A stretch of 64,000 nt of DNA from Dakarella massiliensis (GCF_001182045.1 NZ_CVTY01000005.1:434001-498000); one strand, 5' to 3'. Shown: positions 53,357-63,692, counted from the first letter of the stretch. The notes: generated from the sequence alone by a model not told the origin. Program-made: numbers and translations.

Positions 53357-54028
53357 TTACTTGGCGGCCTGGGATCCATCGAGGAATTTGGCCGGCTGCG
53401 ACGTGTCCATCACGACACGCATAAGATCCGCAACGGTACCAGAATTTGTCTTATCCATGATGCTCGCGCGGTGAGCTTCAACCGTCTTGATTGAAATGCC
53501 AAGGTCATCGGCGATCTGCTTATTGAGACGGCCGGCAACGATGCGTTCCAGCACCTGCTGCTCGCGCGGCGTGAGCTTCGCGAGCAGCGCCTCGTTCAGG
53601 CTCTGACGCTCATTCTTCATCCGGCGTTCGCGCGCTTCATTCAGCATGTGCTCCACCTGAGCCTTCAGGGCTGCCTGCTGGAAGGGCTTCTCAATAAAGT
53701 CGACCGCGCCTTTCTTCAGAGCGCGGACCGCCATCGGGACGTCGCCGTGGCCGGTAATGAAGATGATCGGCAGATCGGCTTTTCTCGCAAGGAGATGCTC
53801 CTGGACCTCAAGGCCGCTCATGCCCGGCATGCGGACGTCAAGCACCAGAACTGCAATCGCGTTCGGATCATACTTCGCGATGAAGGATTCGCCGCTGTCA
53901 TAAAGCTCGACCTTATAATCGTTTGCTTCGAGCAGCCAGCGAAGAGAGTCGCGGATGGCGTCGTCGTCATCCACGACGTAAACGGTACCCTTGGTATCCT
54001 GAGTCGATGTATTAGAAAAAACCGTCAT
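53357..54028 (-). CDS. FixJ/NarL-family response regulator
   Basis: The 223-residue regulator has a receiver domain (VDDDDAIRD, phospho-acceptor Asp at about 64 in VLVLDVRMPGMSG, Lys in FIEKPFQ) and a LuxR-type helix-turn-helix (LTPREQQVLERIVAGRLNKQIADDLGISIKTVEAHR). This is the FixJ architecture. GAGG precedes the ATG. It is paired with the sensor kinase upstream (97 nt) and sits before folD, an arrangement known from other Burkholderiales. Target genes are unknown. Confidence 0.93.
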   Translation of the reverse strand: MTVFSNTSTQDTKGTVYVVDDDDAIRDSLRWLLEANDYKVELYDSGESFIAKYDPNAIAVLVLDVRMPGMSGLEVQEHLLARKADLPIIFITGHGDVPMAVRALKKGAVDFIEKPFQQAALKAQVEHMLNEARERRMKNERQSLNEALLAKLTPREQQVLERIVAGRLNKQIADDLGISIKTVEAHRASIMDKTNSGTVADLMRVVMDTSQPAKFLDGSQAAK

Positions 54029-54125
54029 CTGATGTCCTCACTCCTTGCGGTGTCCCGGGCCTGAATAATCAATAATCGTGCCCATTAAATAACTATAACC
54101 CTAGTTCTGTGGAAAAGCTCCTGAC

Positions 54126-56486
54126 TTACGCCTGGAAGGCGGCGCCTTCCGTATAGGCCGGCAGTGTCAGGATGAAGATTGTGCCGCCGCCCGGATTGTC
54201 CTCGACGCGGAGCCGCCCCTGATGCATTTCTGCGATGGAGCGGCAGATGTTGAGGCCAATGCCCATTCCTTCTGCCTTCGTGGAGAAGAACGGTTCGAAG
54301 AGCTTCGCCTTCACGTCAGCCGGAATGCCCGGGCCGTGGTCAGAAATCTCGAATGCTACCTGATGCTCGGACTCAATTGGCTTCACGGTGAGCGTGATTT
54401 CATGATTCTCGCAGGGTTCCGCGGCTTCCATGGCGTTCTTCAGCAGATTGAGAAGCAGCTGCTCGATCATCACGGCGTCGCACACGACGCTGCTCACTTC
54501 AGGAGAAATATCAAGCTTCACCGTGGCGTCACGCTTTTTCGCCTGAATCAGCGCGAGCTCCATCGTTTCATCAATCAGTTTCTGAACCGGCGTGGGTGTC
54601 ATTTCAGGCGCGGTACGCTTCGCGAATGAACGGATCCGCTTGATAATCGCCGCTGCCCGCTCGGCCTGATTGGACACTTTGTTAAAGGCCTGGGCGCAGT
54701 CGCTTTCGGAAAGTTTCCCCATCTGCATGAGCGTGAGAGCGGCGGACGCGTAGTTCGTGATGGCGCCGAGCGGCTGATTCAGTTCGTGTGCGAGCGAACT
54801 CGCCATTTCGCCCATTGTGATCAGGCGGGACGAGAGTTCAGCCTTCTTTTCCTGCTGTGCGACGAGTTCCTCATTTTTCCGTCGTTCGGTGATATCGGTG
54901 GCAATCTGCAGCTCTGCCGTGAGACCGTCTGTCCAGACGAGTTCACGCTCACGGACATCAAACCACTTGTCTTCAGGAAGATAGTGAATGATGCCGGTGA
55001 GAGTGCCGGATGAGGCATCCTTATTGGGAATTTCGGACACCAGTTTCTGGTGCGGCGACGGATCGTCTCCCCAGAGGTTGTGATACGTCGGATTCGTGTA
55101 GAGAAGAATCGTTTCGCCGTTCCGTTTCCCAAGGACGCTCACAGCGGAGTCAATCGAGTCGAGCACCTTGGTGATGCGTTCGCGGCCGCGCGCGAGCTCG
55201 TCCGCGATCTTCTTCGCCTCCGTGATATCGGAGACCATTTCAAGCCAGCCAATCTGGTTCCCGCTGTCATCGGTGAGCGGGTTGAGTTCGATCGACGCAA
55301 TGAAGGTTGTGCCGTCAGGACGGGTGACCGTGGTCTCAAACTGCCGGCGGAGATTTTCGCCGTCTGTCACATCACGCGCGAGCTTCAGATACTCGTCCCG
55401 TTCGTGCTCTGACCAGTAGCTGTAGGGGGGCATTTCTCCAGCGATCTGCTTATTTCCGAGGCGGAAGAGATCCCGGAAGGCGCGGTTCACATAAACGATC
55501 ATTCCCCGCATGTCGGTAACCCGGAGGCCGGAAGCGATGCTTTCAGACATCGCGCGGCGGATCACGGACTCCGCGAGAAGATGCCGGGATGTCCGGCGCT
55601 GACGGATCTGGAACCCGGCGAGACCCAGAAACGCCACAAGCAGCGCGGTGCCAAGCCCGAGAATGGAGAGCGTTGACAGATCCTTGGTGAAAAGGAAGGG
55701 GCGGTTGAAGGGGGAAACAGAGAGTGTCACCGCGGGCGGAAGCGGCGGGAGGAGAATGTCAAACGACTCCTCAGTCGTCTGAGCGACGGAGGAAGTGGAA
55801 ATGAATTTCTTCCCGTTCACTTTGAGTGACAGAGAAGCCCGGTCAAGGAGCGAGCTCGGTGTTACCTGATGCATGAAGCCCGCGAGCGAAATGCGCGCGA
55901 TGATGGCTTCATTATTGGTCGACGGAACAATGAGATTGATATAGGGGGTTGAGTTCCCCTTATAGAAATAGGGATTCGAGAAGAGCGCGGTCTCACTGTC
56001 GTGGGCGCGCTTCAGGGTTTCCAGTGTGTCCTGCATCGCGAGCTTCTGGCCCGCGGGGAGGCTGAGGGCCTCGAACGCAAATCCTGAAGCGTACGAGGTG
56101 AGAACAGTCTCATCCTTCACGAGACTGATTTCAACAATCTCGGGGCGGGACTCCATCAGGCGTCTGGCCAGCCCCTGGGCACGGGTGGAAAGACGCCAGT
56201 TCGGGTGGTGAAAGATGCTGAAGGAGTAGCGGGAAACCGCCTCGCTCGTCGTCGACAGACGGGCGTCAACGGTTTCCGCGAGCAGCTCCGCGGACTGGGC
56301 AATATCATTCCGCTCATTTGTGCGGTAGATATGCGAGATATAGAGAGCGGAAATAACGAAAACCGAAAGAATCACGGCGAGCGCGATCCATGTCGCGTAG
56401 AAGCCGAAATTGCCCGGTGAAATTTCTTCCGTGCGTGAAAGCCCCTGAAATAGGCTCTCATCTTTTCGCGTTGCGAGGACTTTCAT
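54126..56486 (-). CDS. PAS-domain sensor histidine kinase, FixL/DctB-like
   Basis: The 786-residue inner-membrane kinase has a first membrane segment at about 29-51, a periplasmic sensing domain of some 210 residues (Cache-like), a second segment near 270-290, then two PAS domains (about 305-420 and 430-545). The HisKA helix has His567 in SSLAHELNQPLGAITNYASA, and the ATPase domain has LLNLLKNAMEA, DHGPGIP and GMGIGLNICRSIAEM. It would phosphorylate the adjacent FixJ-like regulator. No heme-binding histidine pattern of FixL could be identified. The ligand is unknown; carboxylates are typical for such periplasmic domains. Confidence 0.92.
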   Translation of the reverse strand: MKVLATRKDESLFQGLSRTEEISPGNFGFYATWIALAVILSVFVISALYISHIYRTNERNDIAQSAELLAETVDARLSTTSEAVSRYSFSIFHHPNWRLSTRAQGLARRLMESRPEIVEISLVKDETVLTSYASGFAFEALSLPAGQKLAMQDTLETLKRAHDSETALFSNPYFYKGNSTPYINLIVPSTNNEAIIARISLAGFMHQVTPSSLLDRASLSLKVNGKKFISTSSVAQTTEESFDILLPPLPPAVTLSVSPFNRPFLFTKDLSTLSILGLGTALLVAFLGLAGFQIRQRRTSRHLLAESVIRRAMSESIASGLRVTDMRGMIVYVNRAFRDLFRLGNKQIAGEMPPYSYWSEHERDEYLKLARDVTDGENLRRQFETTVTRPDGTTFIASIELNPLTDDSGNQIGWLEMVSDITEAKKIADELARGRERITKVLDSIDSAVSVLGKRNGETILLYTNPTYHNLWGDDPSPHQKLVSEIPNKDASSGTLTGIIHYLPEDKWFDVRERELVWTDGLTAELQIATDITERRKNEELVAQQEKKAELSSRLITMGEMASSLAHELNQPLGAITNYASAALTLMQMGKLSESDCAQAFNKVSNQAERAAAIIKRIRSFAKRTAPEMTPTPVQKLIDETMELALIQAKKRDATVKLDISPEVSSVVCDAVMIEQLLLNLLKNAMEAAEPCENHEITLTVKPIESEHQVAFEISDHGPGIPADVKAKLFEPFFSTKAEGMGIGLNICRSIAEMHQGRLRVEDNPGGGTIFILTLPAYTEGAAFQA

Positions 56487-56671
56487 CTGTTCATCTGGGA
56501 TTTCAGGTCCGCCCGATTTCCCTGTCTCCTTATACCTGCGCCGGCACCCAGAGCCGCCGCGTCTTCCGTGCCGGATATCGCTTTAATGCGGGTTCGCCTA
56601 AAAGTTTAAGGCCTTGACTATTAAAATGAGAACCAGCAATACATCCCCCAACAAAAAAAGCGATATTTCCT

Positions 56672-57331
56672 ATGAATCAGAATGAGCTGAAGAAGGCTGC
56701 TGCGGAGCGCGCGGTGTCTTTTGTTCAGGAAGGCCGGATTCTCGGCGTTGGTACAGGTTCTACCGTTGATTTCTTCATCGACGCGCTGGCCGCCTCCGGC
56801 AAGAAGGTTCCGGCCTGTGTCTCGAGCTCGGTCCGTTCGACCGAACACCTGGAGCGCCTCGGCTTCAAGGTGCTTGATCCGAATGAAGTGGATGAGATCG
56901 AGGTCTATGTGGACGGTGCCGACGAGATCGATTCCGGCTTCCACATGGTGAAGGGCGGCGGCGGAGCGCTGACGCGGGAAAAGCTTCTTGCCTCGCTCGC
57001 GCGTACTTACGTCTGCATTGCCGATGAAAGCAAGCTTGTGCCGGTGCTCGGCAGGTTCCCTCTGCCGGTTGAAGTGATTCCGATGGCGGTGGGTGTTGTG
57101 AGCCGTCAGCTGAAAGCGCTGGGCGGCGAGCCGAAGCTTCGTGACTTCACGACGGATAATGGCTGCAAGATTCTGGATGTTTCCGGTCTTCAGATCACGG
57201 ATCCCGTCGCGCTTGAGGAGAAGATCAATCAGATCCCCGGCGTTGTGACGGTTGGTCTCTTCGCGCGGCGGGGGGCTGATGTGCTGCTGCTCGCCACGGC
57301 GGACGGCGTGAAGGAAAGCGCCGCGCTCTGA
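56672..57331 (+). CDS. rpiA: ribose-5-phosphate isomerase A
   Basis: RpiA interconverts ribose-5-phosphate and ribulose-5-phosphate. The 219-residue product has [15 protein letters not shown], the catalytic VDGADEID, and [13 protein letters not shown], all diagnostic. No Shine-Dalgarno is evident upstream. The 185-bp gap to the divergent kinase gene must hold both promoters; no clear elements were recognised. A bidirectional terminator follows. Confidence 0.97.
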   Translation: MNQNELKKAAAERAVSFVQEGRILGVGTGSTVDFFIDALAASGKKVPACVSSSVRSTEHLERLGFKVLDPNEVDEIEVYVDGADEIDSGFHMVKGGGGALTREKLLASLARTYVCIADESKLVPVLGRFPLPVEVIPMAVGVVSRQLKALGGEPKLRDFTTDNGCKILDVSGLQITDPVALEEKINQIPGVVTVGLFARRGADVLLLATADGVKESAAL

Positions 57332-57361
57332 TTGCCGCGGAGTTCCATGAGCCGGTAACAG

Positions 57362-57391
57362 AAAAGGCGGAAGCAATGCTTCCGCCTTTTT
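57362..57391. terminator. bidirectional terminator between rpiA and yggX
   Basis: AAAAGGCGGAAGC (57362-57374) and GCTTCCGCCTTTT (57378-57390) form a perfect 13-bp stem with a 3-nt loop, serving both convergent genes. Confidence 0.94.
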
Positions 57392-57411
57392 CACTGTGAA
57401 ACCGATCAGGT

Positions 57412-57696
57412 TTACTTTTCCTCAGTCGGAGGCACATAGTTCGGCACAGCCTCGGTGCCGACGCCGTCGCCGAAGAAGTACTTGTCACACTGGTTCAGCA
57501 GGTGCTTGCGGACGTTGGGATCCGACAGATTGAGCTGGTACTCATTTACCATCATGGTCTGGAGCTGCTGCCAGCTCTGCCAGGCTTCTTTGGAAACATT
57601 CAGCCAGATCTTCTTTCCGAGTTCGCCGGGAATCGGAGGGAAGTCAAGTCCTTCGAGTTCCTTGCCGAGTTTGATGCATTTCACCATGCGTGCCAT
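57412..57696 (-). CDS. yggX: probable Fe(2+)-trafficking protein YggX
   Basis: YggX is a small protein linked to iron handling and protection of Fe-S clusters from oxidation. The 94-residue product has the family shape: [24 protein letters not shown] with the conserved cysteine, then [18 protein letters not shown] and the C-terminal [20 protein letters not shown] precedes the ATG. Confidence 0.95.
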   Translation of the reverse strand: MARMVKCIKLGKELEGLDFPPIPGELGKKIWLNVSKEAWQSWQQLQTMMVNEYQLNLSDPNVRKHLLNQCDKYFFGDGVGTEAVPNYVPPTEEK

Positions 57697-57841
57697 GAGT
57701 TGGGATCCTTTTCGTTAGGTGCGGCAGAACCGTGAGGCCTTCCTCAACGCTGCCGGCAGACACTTTACTCTTTTTGTTCTGTTCTTCCCGACCGGGTGCC
57801 AGGGCTGAGCCGGCAGAGGCAGAGAAGTGACTCCTATAATT

Positions 57842-57870
57842 TTGACATACTCCGAATTAACGCTTAAGGC
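57842..57870 (+). promoter_or_regulatory. possible hrpA promoter
   Basis: A perfect -35 TTGACA (57842-57847) is followed after 17 bp by a poor -10, TAAGGC (57865-57870). A TATAAT at 57835-57840 is an alternative -10 without a good -35. Confidence 0.35.
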
Positions 57871-57888
57871 TTTCAGAGCCTCTTATTT

Positions 57889-60800
57889 ATGAAACTGGAA
57901 AACACGGGAAAAAGTCTGTCGGATCTCGCCTCTCTCCTTACGGAAAGAAGTAGCAGCGGCAAGGAAAAGGGGAATGAAGCAGCGAAGGCAGATTTCGATC
58001 CGCTGCATCCTTTCAAGGCCAGAAAAAAGCGTTCAGCTTCGGTGCCTGCGGGAGCGAAGCCTTTATTCCCGAAGGAAGGCGCCTCTGGCCTCGGGGCTCT
58101 GGCCAGACTCAGAACAGAGTCCGAAACCGCTGTTACCCCGGTTCCTCAGAAGTCTGAGAAAAAAGCCTCATCTCTCTATAAGACTCCTGTGTCCCGTCCC
58201 ACGGTGAAAGCCGCCCATACAGAGCCGGCAAAACCGGTATTGCCCGACGCGCGTGAAGCAAAACGGGCGCGCGCGGAAGAAAGCCGGGATCAGGCGGTCC
58301 GGTCTGAATGGAAGGCGTCTGGTCCGAAACCGGATCAGGCAGGCCGTGCCGGGGTGTCTCCGGTGCCTCCTCAGAAAGAAGAGCCCAGAGAGGGCATCCG
58401 GTTCCCGAAATTAAAGAACACTCAGGAAAAGTCTCAGACACCGTCCCGGAAGCCGCAGCAGCAGAAGCCTCAGGCGAAATCCCAGACGAAAGATGCCGGG
58501 AAGCCGTCCCATCCGGAGCCGAAGCAGGACGCACATCCCAAAAAACCGAAGCAGCATCACCGCCATGCCGATCGGAGGACGGATGCCGCCAGGCCCGTTC
58601 AGATGCCGGTCAGGAATCCGGTCCCTCCTTTTGAGCTGATGGAGGGGCTTCCGGTTTCCGCCCGCGCGGATGAAATCGTCAAGGCGATCCGGGAGAATCA
58701 GGTGGTGATCGTGGCCGGCGAAACCGGTTCAGGAAAAACCACGCAGCTCCCGAAACTCTGCATGATGGCGGGCCGCGGCACAGCAGGGCTTATTGGCCAC
58801 ACGCAGCCGCGCCGTATCGCGGCAAGCTCTGTTGCGAAGCGCATCGCGGAAGAACTGCATACGGACCTCGGCACGGTCGTGGGCTACAAGGTCCGGTTCT
58901 CTGACCATACGACATCCGGCATCACGGTGAAACTGATGACGGACGGTATTCTGCTCGCTGAGACACAGACCGATCCGCTGCTGCGGGCTTATGACACGCT
59001 GATTATCGATGAAGCCCACGAGCGTTCAATCAATATTGACTTCCTGCTCGGCTATCTGAAGCGGCTTCTCGCGAAGCGCCGCGATCTGAAGGTGATCATT
59101 ACCTCAGCCACGATTGATACGGAGCGGTTCGCGAAGCATTTCGGCCGCGATGAGGATCACCCCGCTCCGATCATTCAGGTGTCTGGCCGCACGTATCCGG
59201 TTGAGGTCCGGTACCGAGCGATTGAGGATGATGACTCAAACGACGATAAAACGCTCATGGGAGCGATCTCGGACGCCGTGGATGAGCTCGAAATGGCAGG
59301 CCGCGGCGACATTCTCGTTTTCCTGCCGGGTGAGCGGGAAATCCGCGAGGCTGCTGAGACGCTGAGGAAAAATGATCCCCAGAGCCGTGTTGATATTCTT
59401 CCGCTTTACGCGAGGCTCCCTGCTGAGCAGCAGGAGCGGGTGTTTAAGAGCGGCGGAAAACGCCGTATTGTTCTCGCGACCAATGTGGCGGAAACCTCGA
59501 TCACGGTGCCCGGAATCCGCTACGTGGTTGATACTGGTCTTGCCCGCGTGAAGCGTTATTCCTACCGCAATAAGGTGGAGCAGCTGCTGATTGAACCGAT
59601 CTCACAAGCGGCAGCCAATCAGCGAAGCGGCCGATGCGGCCGTGTGGCTGACGGTATCTGCATCCGGCTGTACAGCGAAACAGATTTTGCCCGCCGGCCG
59701 GCCTATACCGATCCGGAAATCATGCGTAGCAATCTAGCCGCGGTGATTTTGCGCATGAAGTCACTCGGTCTCGGTGATGTGAAGGATTTCCCCTTTGTGC
59801 AGGCGCCGCCTGCCCGCGCGATTTCAGATGGCTACGCGATTCTCTCCGAACTGAACTGCGTGGATGACAGGGGAGGTCTCACGAAGATTGGCCGGACGCT
59901 GTCCCAGCTTCCGGTGGATCCGAAGCTCTCCCGGATGCTCCTCGCGGCCAGTGAAAATGATGCCCTCGCTGAGGTGCTCATTATCGCGGCAGGGCTTTCG
60001 GTTCAGGATCCGCGTGAGCGTCCGCCGGAACAGGCCGCCGCGGCTGACGAAGCCCACCGGAAACTCTCTGACACGAAGAGTGACTTCCTCTCCTACGTGA
60101 AGCTCTGGAACTATGTCGAGAAGGCGTATCGGGATAAGGAATCAAACCGAAGATTCCAGGATCAGATGAAGCGTCAGTTCCTGTCACCCCGCCGCCTGCA
60201 TGAGTGGCATGACGTCGTGAATCAGCTGCTCGATATGGTGAAGGGTCTGGGGTGGCGGATTAACACTGCTCCGGCAACTTTTGAGCAGGTGCACTGCTCA
60301 CTCCTCACTGGTCTTCTCGGCTCGGTCGGTATGAGGCGGGTTGACGCTGATTTCCGGGCGCCTCCTTATATGGGAGCCCGCGGTATCCGGTTCTGGATCT
60401 GGCCGGGGTCTCCCCGGGCGAAGAAATGCGGTCCCTGGATTGTGGCGGCTGAAATCGTGGAAACGTCCCGGCTGTTTGCCCGCTGTGTCGCGGATGTGAC
60501 GCCTGAGTGGATTGAGCGGATCGGCGCTCACCTTATCAAGAAAAGCTGGACTGAACCGCATTGGGAAAAGAAGCGCGGTGAAGTGGTAGCGCTTGAAAAA
60601 GGCACTCTCTATGGACTCCCGGTCTATGGAGGCCGCACGGTGTCCTATGCGAAGCATGACCCGAAACTGTCCCGCGAGATCTTTATCCGCGAAGCGCTGG
60701 TTGAGGGAGAGTTTGATTCCCAGGCGCCGTTCTTCCAGCATAACCAGACGCTGATTCATGAGATCCGCGATCTCGAGCAGAAGAGCCGTCGGCCCGACGT

Positions 60801-62370
60801 GCTGGTGGATGATGAGGATATCTTCGCTTTCTATGACGGGAAGCTTGGGGATGAAGTGTGTGATGCGGCGTCGCTTGAAGCGTGGAGGAAGGACGCGGAA
60901 GCTGCCAATCCGAAGCTTCTCTGGCTCAGCCGCGATGACCTGATGCGTCACAGCGCACAGGGCATCACGCTTGATATGTACCCGAAGACCATTACGATGG
61001 CCGGCATATCAATGGCGCTGAATTACTATTTCGACCCGGGCAGCCCGAGAGACGGCGTCACACTCGTCGTGCCGCTTTTCGCGCTGAATCAGGTGGACGA
61101 GAGACGCTGCGAGTGGCTCGTTCCCGGCATGCTGAAGGAGAAGATCCGGGCGCTCGTGAAGAGCCTTCCGCCGAGACTCCGCCGCAACTGCATTCCGATT
61201 CCGGAGTATGCCGAAGGATTTTTTGAGCGTTACGGGATCGGCGAGGTGCCGGAGGAACATCTGCTCGATGTTCTGATCCGGGATCTCCGGGAGGAAAAGA
61301 GCACGATCTGCGAGCAGCGCGACTTCAAGCTGGAGCAGCTCGCGCCTCATCTCTTCATGAATTACAAAGTGATCGATGAGCACGGCAGACAGCTTGATAT
61401 GGATCGCAGCCTCGCAAAGCTCCGCTCCAATCTCGGCGCCAAGGCGCGCGAAACCTTCCAGGGCCTCGCCGACCATGACGCCAAAGTGGTGGATGAACTT
61501 GAAGATTCCATTACGACCTGGTCCTTTGATGAATTGCCTGAATTGATGGAAATTCACCGGAAGGGGCAGACCCTGATCGGTATTCCCGCTTTGGTGGATC
61601 ATGGCGACACGGTGTCGCTTGAAGTGTTTGATGATCCTCAGAAAGCGGCTTCCGTTCACAGGGACGGGCTTCGCCGTCTGTTCAGAATTCAGCTGCGCGA
61701 GCAGGTCCGATTTATCGATAAGAATCTCCGCAGTCTGCAGAGCGCTCTGATGCAGAGCGCCGCAGTGCCGCAGATTTCAAGAAGCTTCGATAACTTCGAG
61801 GATCTGAAGACGCAGGTGATTGACGGCGCCCTCGAGCGTACCGCTCTTGCGGATCCTCTGCCGAAGAACCGCCAGGATTTTTACAGCCGGCTTGAGGATA
61901 CCAAGGGACGTCTCTCACTCGTCGCGCAGGATCTGGCACGGACTTTTGAGGATCTGATGCGGGAAGCGGTGAGGATTCCGAAGCTTCTGAATGGCTATAA
62001 GGGGCAAAGGGAACTGCGGGAAGATGTCGAGGAGCAGCTCGGACAGCTTTTCCCGAAACACTTCCTGGTGACCGTGCCTGCAAAAGCGTTTTCGAACTAC
62101 CCGCGCTATATTGCGGCCATTGTGATGAGGCTGGAAAAATTCAGGGATTCGCCCGCCCGGGATGCGGAGAAAACCTCAGAAATTCATCAGCTTGAGGTCC
62201 CATGCTTCCGCCGTATAGCGGAGCTCCGGGGACAGAAGGAACCCCGGCTTGAAGACTTCTTCTGGCAGCTGCAGGAGCTTCGCGTTTCGCTTTTCGCACA
62301 GCAGCTGAGGACTCCGATCCCGGTTTCTGTTAAACGGTTACAAAAAATTTGGAATTCAATTAAATATTGA
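57889..62370 (+). CDS. hrpA: ATP-dependent RNA helicase HrpA with long N-terminal extension
   Basis: HrpA is a DEAH-box helicase; in E. coli it processes fimbrial mRNA and helps resolve stalled ribosomes. The 1,493-residue product has Walker A GETGSGKTT at about 277-285, DEAH at 374-377 followed by ERSINID, the SATIDTERF motif and the QRSGRCGR arginine finger. HA2/OB and the large C-terminal HrpA domain follow. The family is usually about 1,300 residues. The first 245 or so residues here are Lys/Pro/Glu/Gln-rich and look disordered. An internal start near 58605 would give ordinary length, but the extension frame is open and free of stops. No clear ribosome site is seen at 57889. Confidence 0.93.
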   Translation: MKLENTGKSLSDLASLLTERSSSGKEKGNEAAKADFDPLHPFKARKKRSASVPAGAKPLFPKEGASGLGALARLRTESETAVTPVPQKSEKKASSLYKTPVSRPTVKAAHTEPAKPVLPDAREAKRARAEESRDQAVRSEWKASGPKPDQAGRAGVSPVPPQKEEPREGIRFPKLKNTQEKSQTPSRKPQQQKPQAKSQTKDAGKPSHPEPKQDAHPKKPKQHHRHADRRTDAARPVQMPVRNPVPPFELMEGLPVSARADEIVKAIRENQVVIVAGETGSGKTTQLPKLCMMAGRGTAGLIGHTQPRRIAASSVAKRIAEELHTDLGTVVGYKVRFSDHTTSGITVKLMTDGILLAETQTDPLLRAYDTLIIDEAHERSINIDFLLGYLKRLLAKRRDLKVIITSATIDTERFAKHFGRDEDHPAPIIQVSGRTYPVEVRYRAIEDDDSNDDKTLMGAISDAVDELEMAGRGDILVFLPGEREIREAAETLRKNDPQSRVDILPLYARLPAEQQERVFKSGGKRRIVLATNVAETSITVPGIRYVVDTGLARVKRYSYRNKVEQLLIEPISQAAANQRSGRCGRVADGICIRLYSETDFARRPAYTDPEIMRSNLAAVILRMKSLGLGDVKDFPFVQAPPARAISDGYAILSELNCVDDRGGLTKIGRTLSQLPVDPKLSRMLLAASENDALAEVLIIAAGLSVQDPRERPPEQAAAADEAHRKLSDTKSDFLSYVKLWNYVEKAYRDKESNRRFQDQMKRQFLSPRRLHEWHDVVNQLLDMVKGLGWRINTAPATFEQVHCSLLTGLLGSVGMRRVDADFRAPPYMGARGIRFWIWPGSPRAKKCGPWIVAAEIVETSRLFARCVADVTPEWIERIGAHLIKKSWTEPHWEKKRGEVVALEKGTLYGLPVYGGRTVSYAKHDPKLSREIFIREALVEGEFDSQAPFFQHNQTLIHEIRDLEQKSRRPDVLVDDEDIFAFYDGKLGDEVCDAASLEAWRKDAEAANPKLLWLSRDDLMRHSAQGITLDMYPKTITMAGISMALNYYFDPGSPRDGVTLVVPLFALNQVDERRCEWLVPGMLKEKIRALVKSLPPRLRRNCIPIPEYAEGFFERYGIGEVPEEHLLDVLIRDLREEKSTICEQRDFKLEQLAPHLFMNYKVIDEHGRQLDMDRSLAKLRSNLGAKARETFQGLADHDAKVVDELEDSITTWSFDELPELMEIHRKGQTLIGIPALVDHGDTVSLEVFDDPQKAASVHRDGLRRLFRIQLREQVRFIDKNLRSLQSALMQSAAVPQISRSFDNFEDLKTQVIDGALERTALADPLPKNRQDFYSRLEDTKGRLSLVAQDLARTFEDLMREAVRIPKLLNGYKGQRELREDVEEQLGQLFPKHFLVTVPAKAFSNYPRYIAAIVMRLEKFRDSPARDAEKTSEIHQLEVPCFRRIAELRGQKEPRLEDFFWQLQELRVSLFAQQLRTPIPVSVKRLQKIWNSIKY

Positions 62371-62464
62371 GTTTATGCCGCAAACACTTGATTCGGAATA
62401 ACTTTAAAAATTAATTTAGTTACATTTTCGTTTATGCAATTTTGTTCGCATGCGTTCGCACTAA

Positions 62465-62493
62465 TTGCAAGGGGTGCCAATCCCATGTACCAT
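62465..62493 (+). promoter_or_regulatory. possible pbpG promoter
   Basis: TTGCAA (62465-62470) and TACCAT (62488-62493) are separated by 17 bp in the 221-bp hrpA-pbpG gap. A GGCT/AGCC hairpin lies at 62522-62534. Nothing else is recognised in the gap. Confidence 0.45.
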
Positions 62494-62591
62494 CAAAAGG
62501 CGAGGTATGCGTTCTACGCTAGGCTGGATAAGCCTTTGGCGGCATATCGTTATTCTGATCAAGTGGTTTGTATCCTGAAACAGAGGCTCCT

Positions 62592-63692
62592 ATGTCCTTT
62601 GCCCTGAAAATAATCGTTTTTAGCGTGACGATGGCCTGTTTTGTCCTGGCCGGACAAGGCGTGGCTTCCGCAAAAACAGCCGCCAAAGATCCTGTGGTGC
62701 ATGCGATAGCAAAGGCGAAGGGTAAAAAGGTTCAGAAACCGGCTGCCAAAAAGAAGGTGGTATCCAGGGCCAAAGCCACGGGACGCCGTGTTCACCGGCA
62801 GCTTGCGCCATCCGGAGTAGTGAAGGCATCGATCCCGCGTCAGGCCGCTCCGGTCGTCATTCCCGAAGATCAGAAACTCGCTCAGCAGCTTCGCCAGGCA
62901 CCTTCCCCCGCCAATCTGAATCTGACGGCGGCCAGTGCTTTCATGTTCAATCAGGATAACGGCCGGGTTCTTTTCGAGAAGAACGCGGACGCGCAGCTTC
63001 CTGTCGCATCGCTCACGAAACTGATGTCCGCTCTGGTTATCATGCGCGCGAATCTGCCGATGAATGAAGCCTTTACGGTTCAGAGCGAGGACTATCATCT
63101 TCCGTCCTCCTCTTTCTCGCGCCTCCGTATTGGGATGACCTTTACGCGCGACGATCTGCTTCACATCGGTCTTACCGGATCTGATAACCGGGCCATTCAT
63201 CTTCTGGCCCGCTCTTACCCCGGCGGTATTCCGGCATTTGTTGAGAAAATGAACGAAACTGCCCGCGAGCTGGGGCTGAAGCACACGCACTTTGAAGAGC
63301 CGACAGGGCTTTCTGCCAACAACCGGACGACGGCCCGCGAGATTACGCGTATCGCGGCGGAAGCCTATCGTTATCCGAAGATCCGTGAGTATTCCACCTC
63401 TCAGCAGCTGAGGTACTCCACGCGCGGCGGTCTGATCCAGGTCCGCTCGACGAACCGCCTGATCCGTGAGGGGGCCTGGGATATCGGCATGCAGAAGACC
63501 GGGTACACCGGTGCCGCGGGTCACTGCATGATGCTGCAGACCGAGGTCGGCGGCAACCGCGTCCTGATGGTGGTTCTGAATTCGACCAGCAACAATAACC
63601 GCATTACCGATATGAAGCGCATGCGTGACTGGTATGAGCGTCAGCTGGGCGTTAAGGGCGGAGCGGCCAAGCTTTCCTATAACCTCATGTAA
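62592..63692 (+). CDS. pbpG: penicillin-binding protein 7 type D-Ala-D-Ala endopeptidase (S11)
   Basis: PbpG-type enzymes cut peptide crosslinks in periplasmic peptidoglycan. The 366-residue product has a signal peptide (about residues 1-28, MSFALKIIVFSVTMACFVLA), a Lys/Ala-rich basic linker to about residue 85, and the three active-site motifs SLTK (140-143), SDN (197-199) and KTG (302-304). It lacks the C-terminal membrane-anchoring domain of PBP5-type carboxypeptidases, which favours PBP7. ATG 62592 is chosen because it starts the signal peptide; a TTG eight codons upstream is less likely. Confidence 0.92.
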   Translation: MSFALKIIVFSVTMACFVLAGQGVASAKTAAKDPVVHAIAKAKGKKVQKPAAKKKVVSRAKATGRRVHRQLAPSGVVKASIPRQAAPVVIPEDQKLAQQLRQAPSPANLNLTAASAFMFNQDNGRVLFEKNADAQLPVASLTKLMSALVIMRANLPMNEAFTVQSEDYHLPSSSFSRLRIGMTFTRDDLLHIGLTGSDNRAIHLLARSYPGGIPAFVEKMNETARELGLKHTHFEEPTGLSANNRTTAREITRIAAEAYRYPKIREYSTSQQLRYSTRGGLIQVRSTNRLIREGAWDIGMQKTGYTGAAGHCMMLQTEVGGNRVLMVVLNSTSNNNRITDMKRMRDWYERQLGVKGGAAKLSYNLM

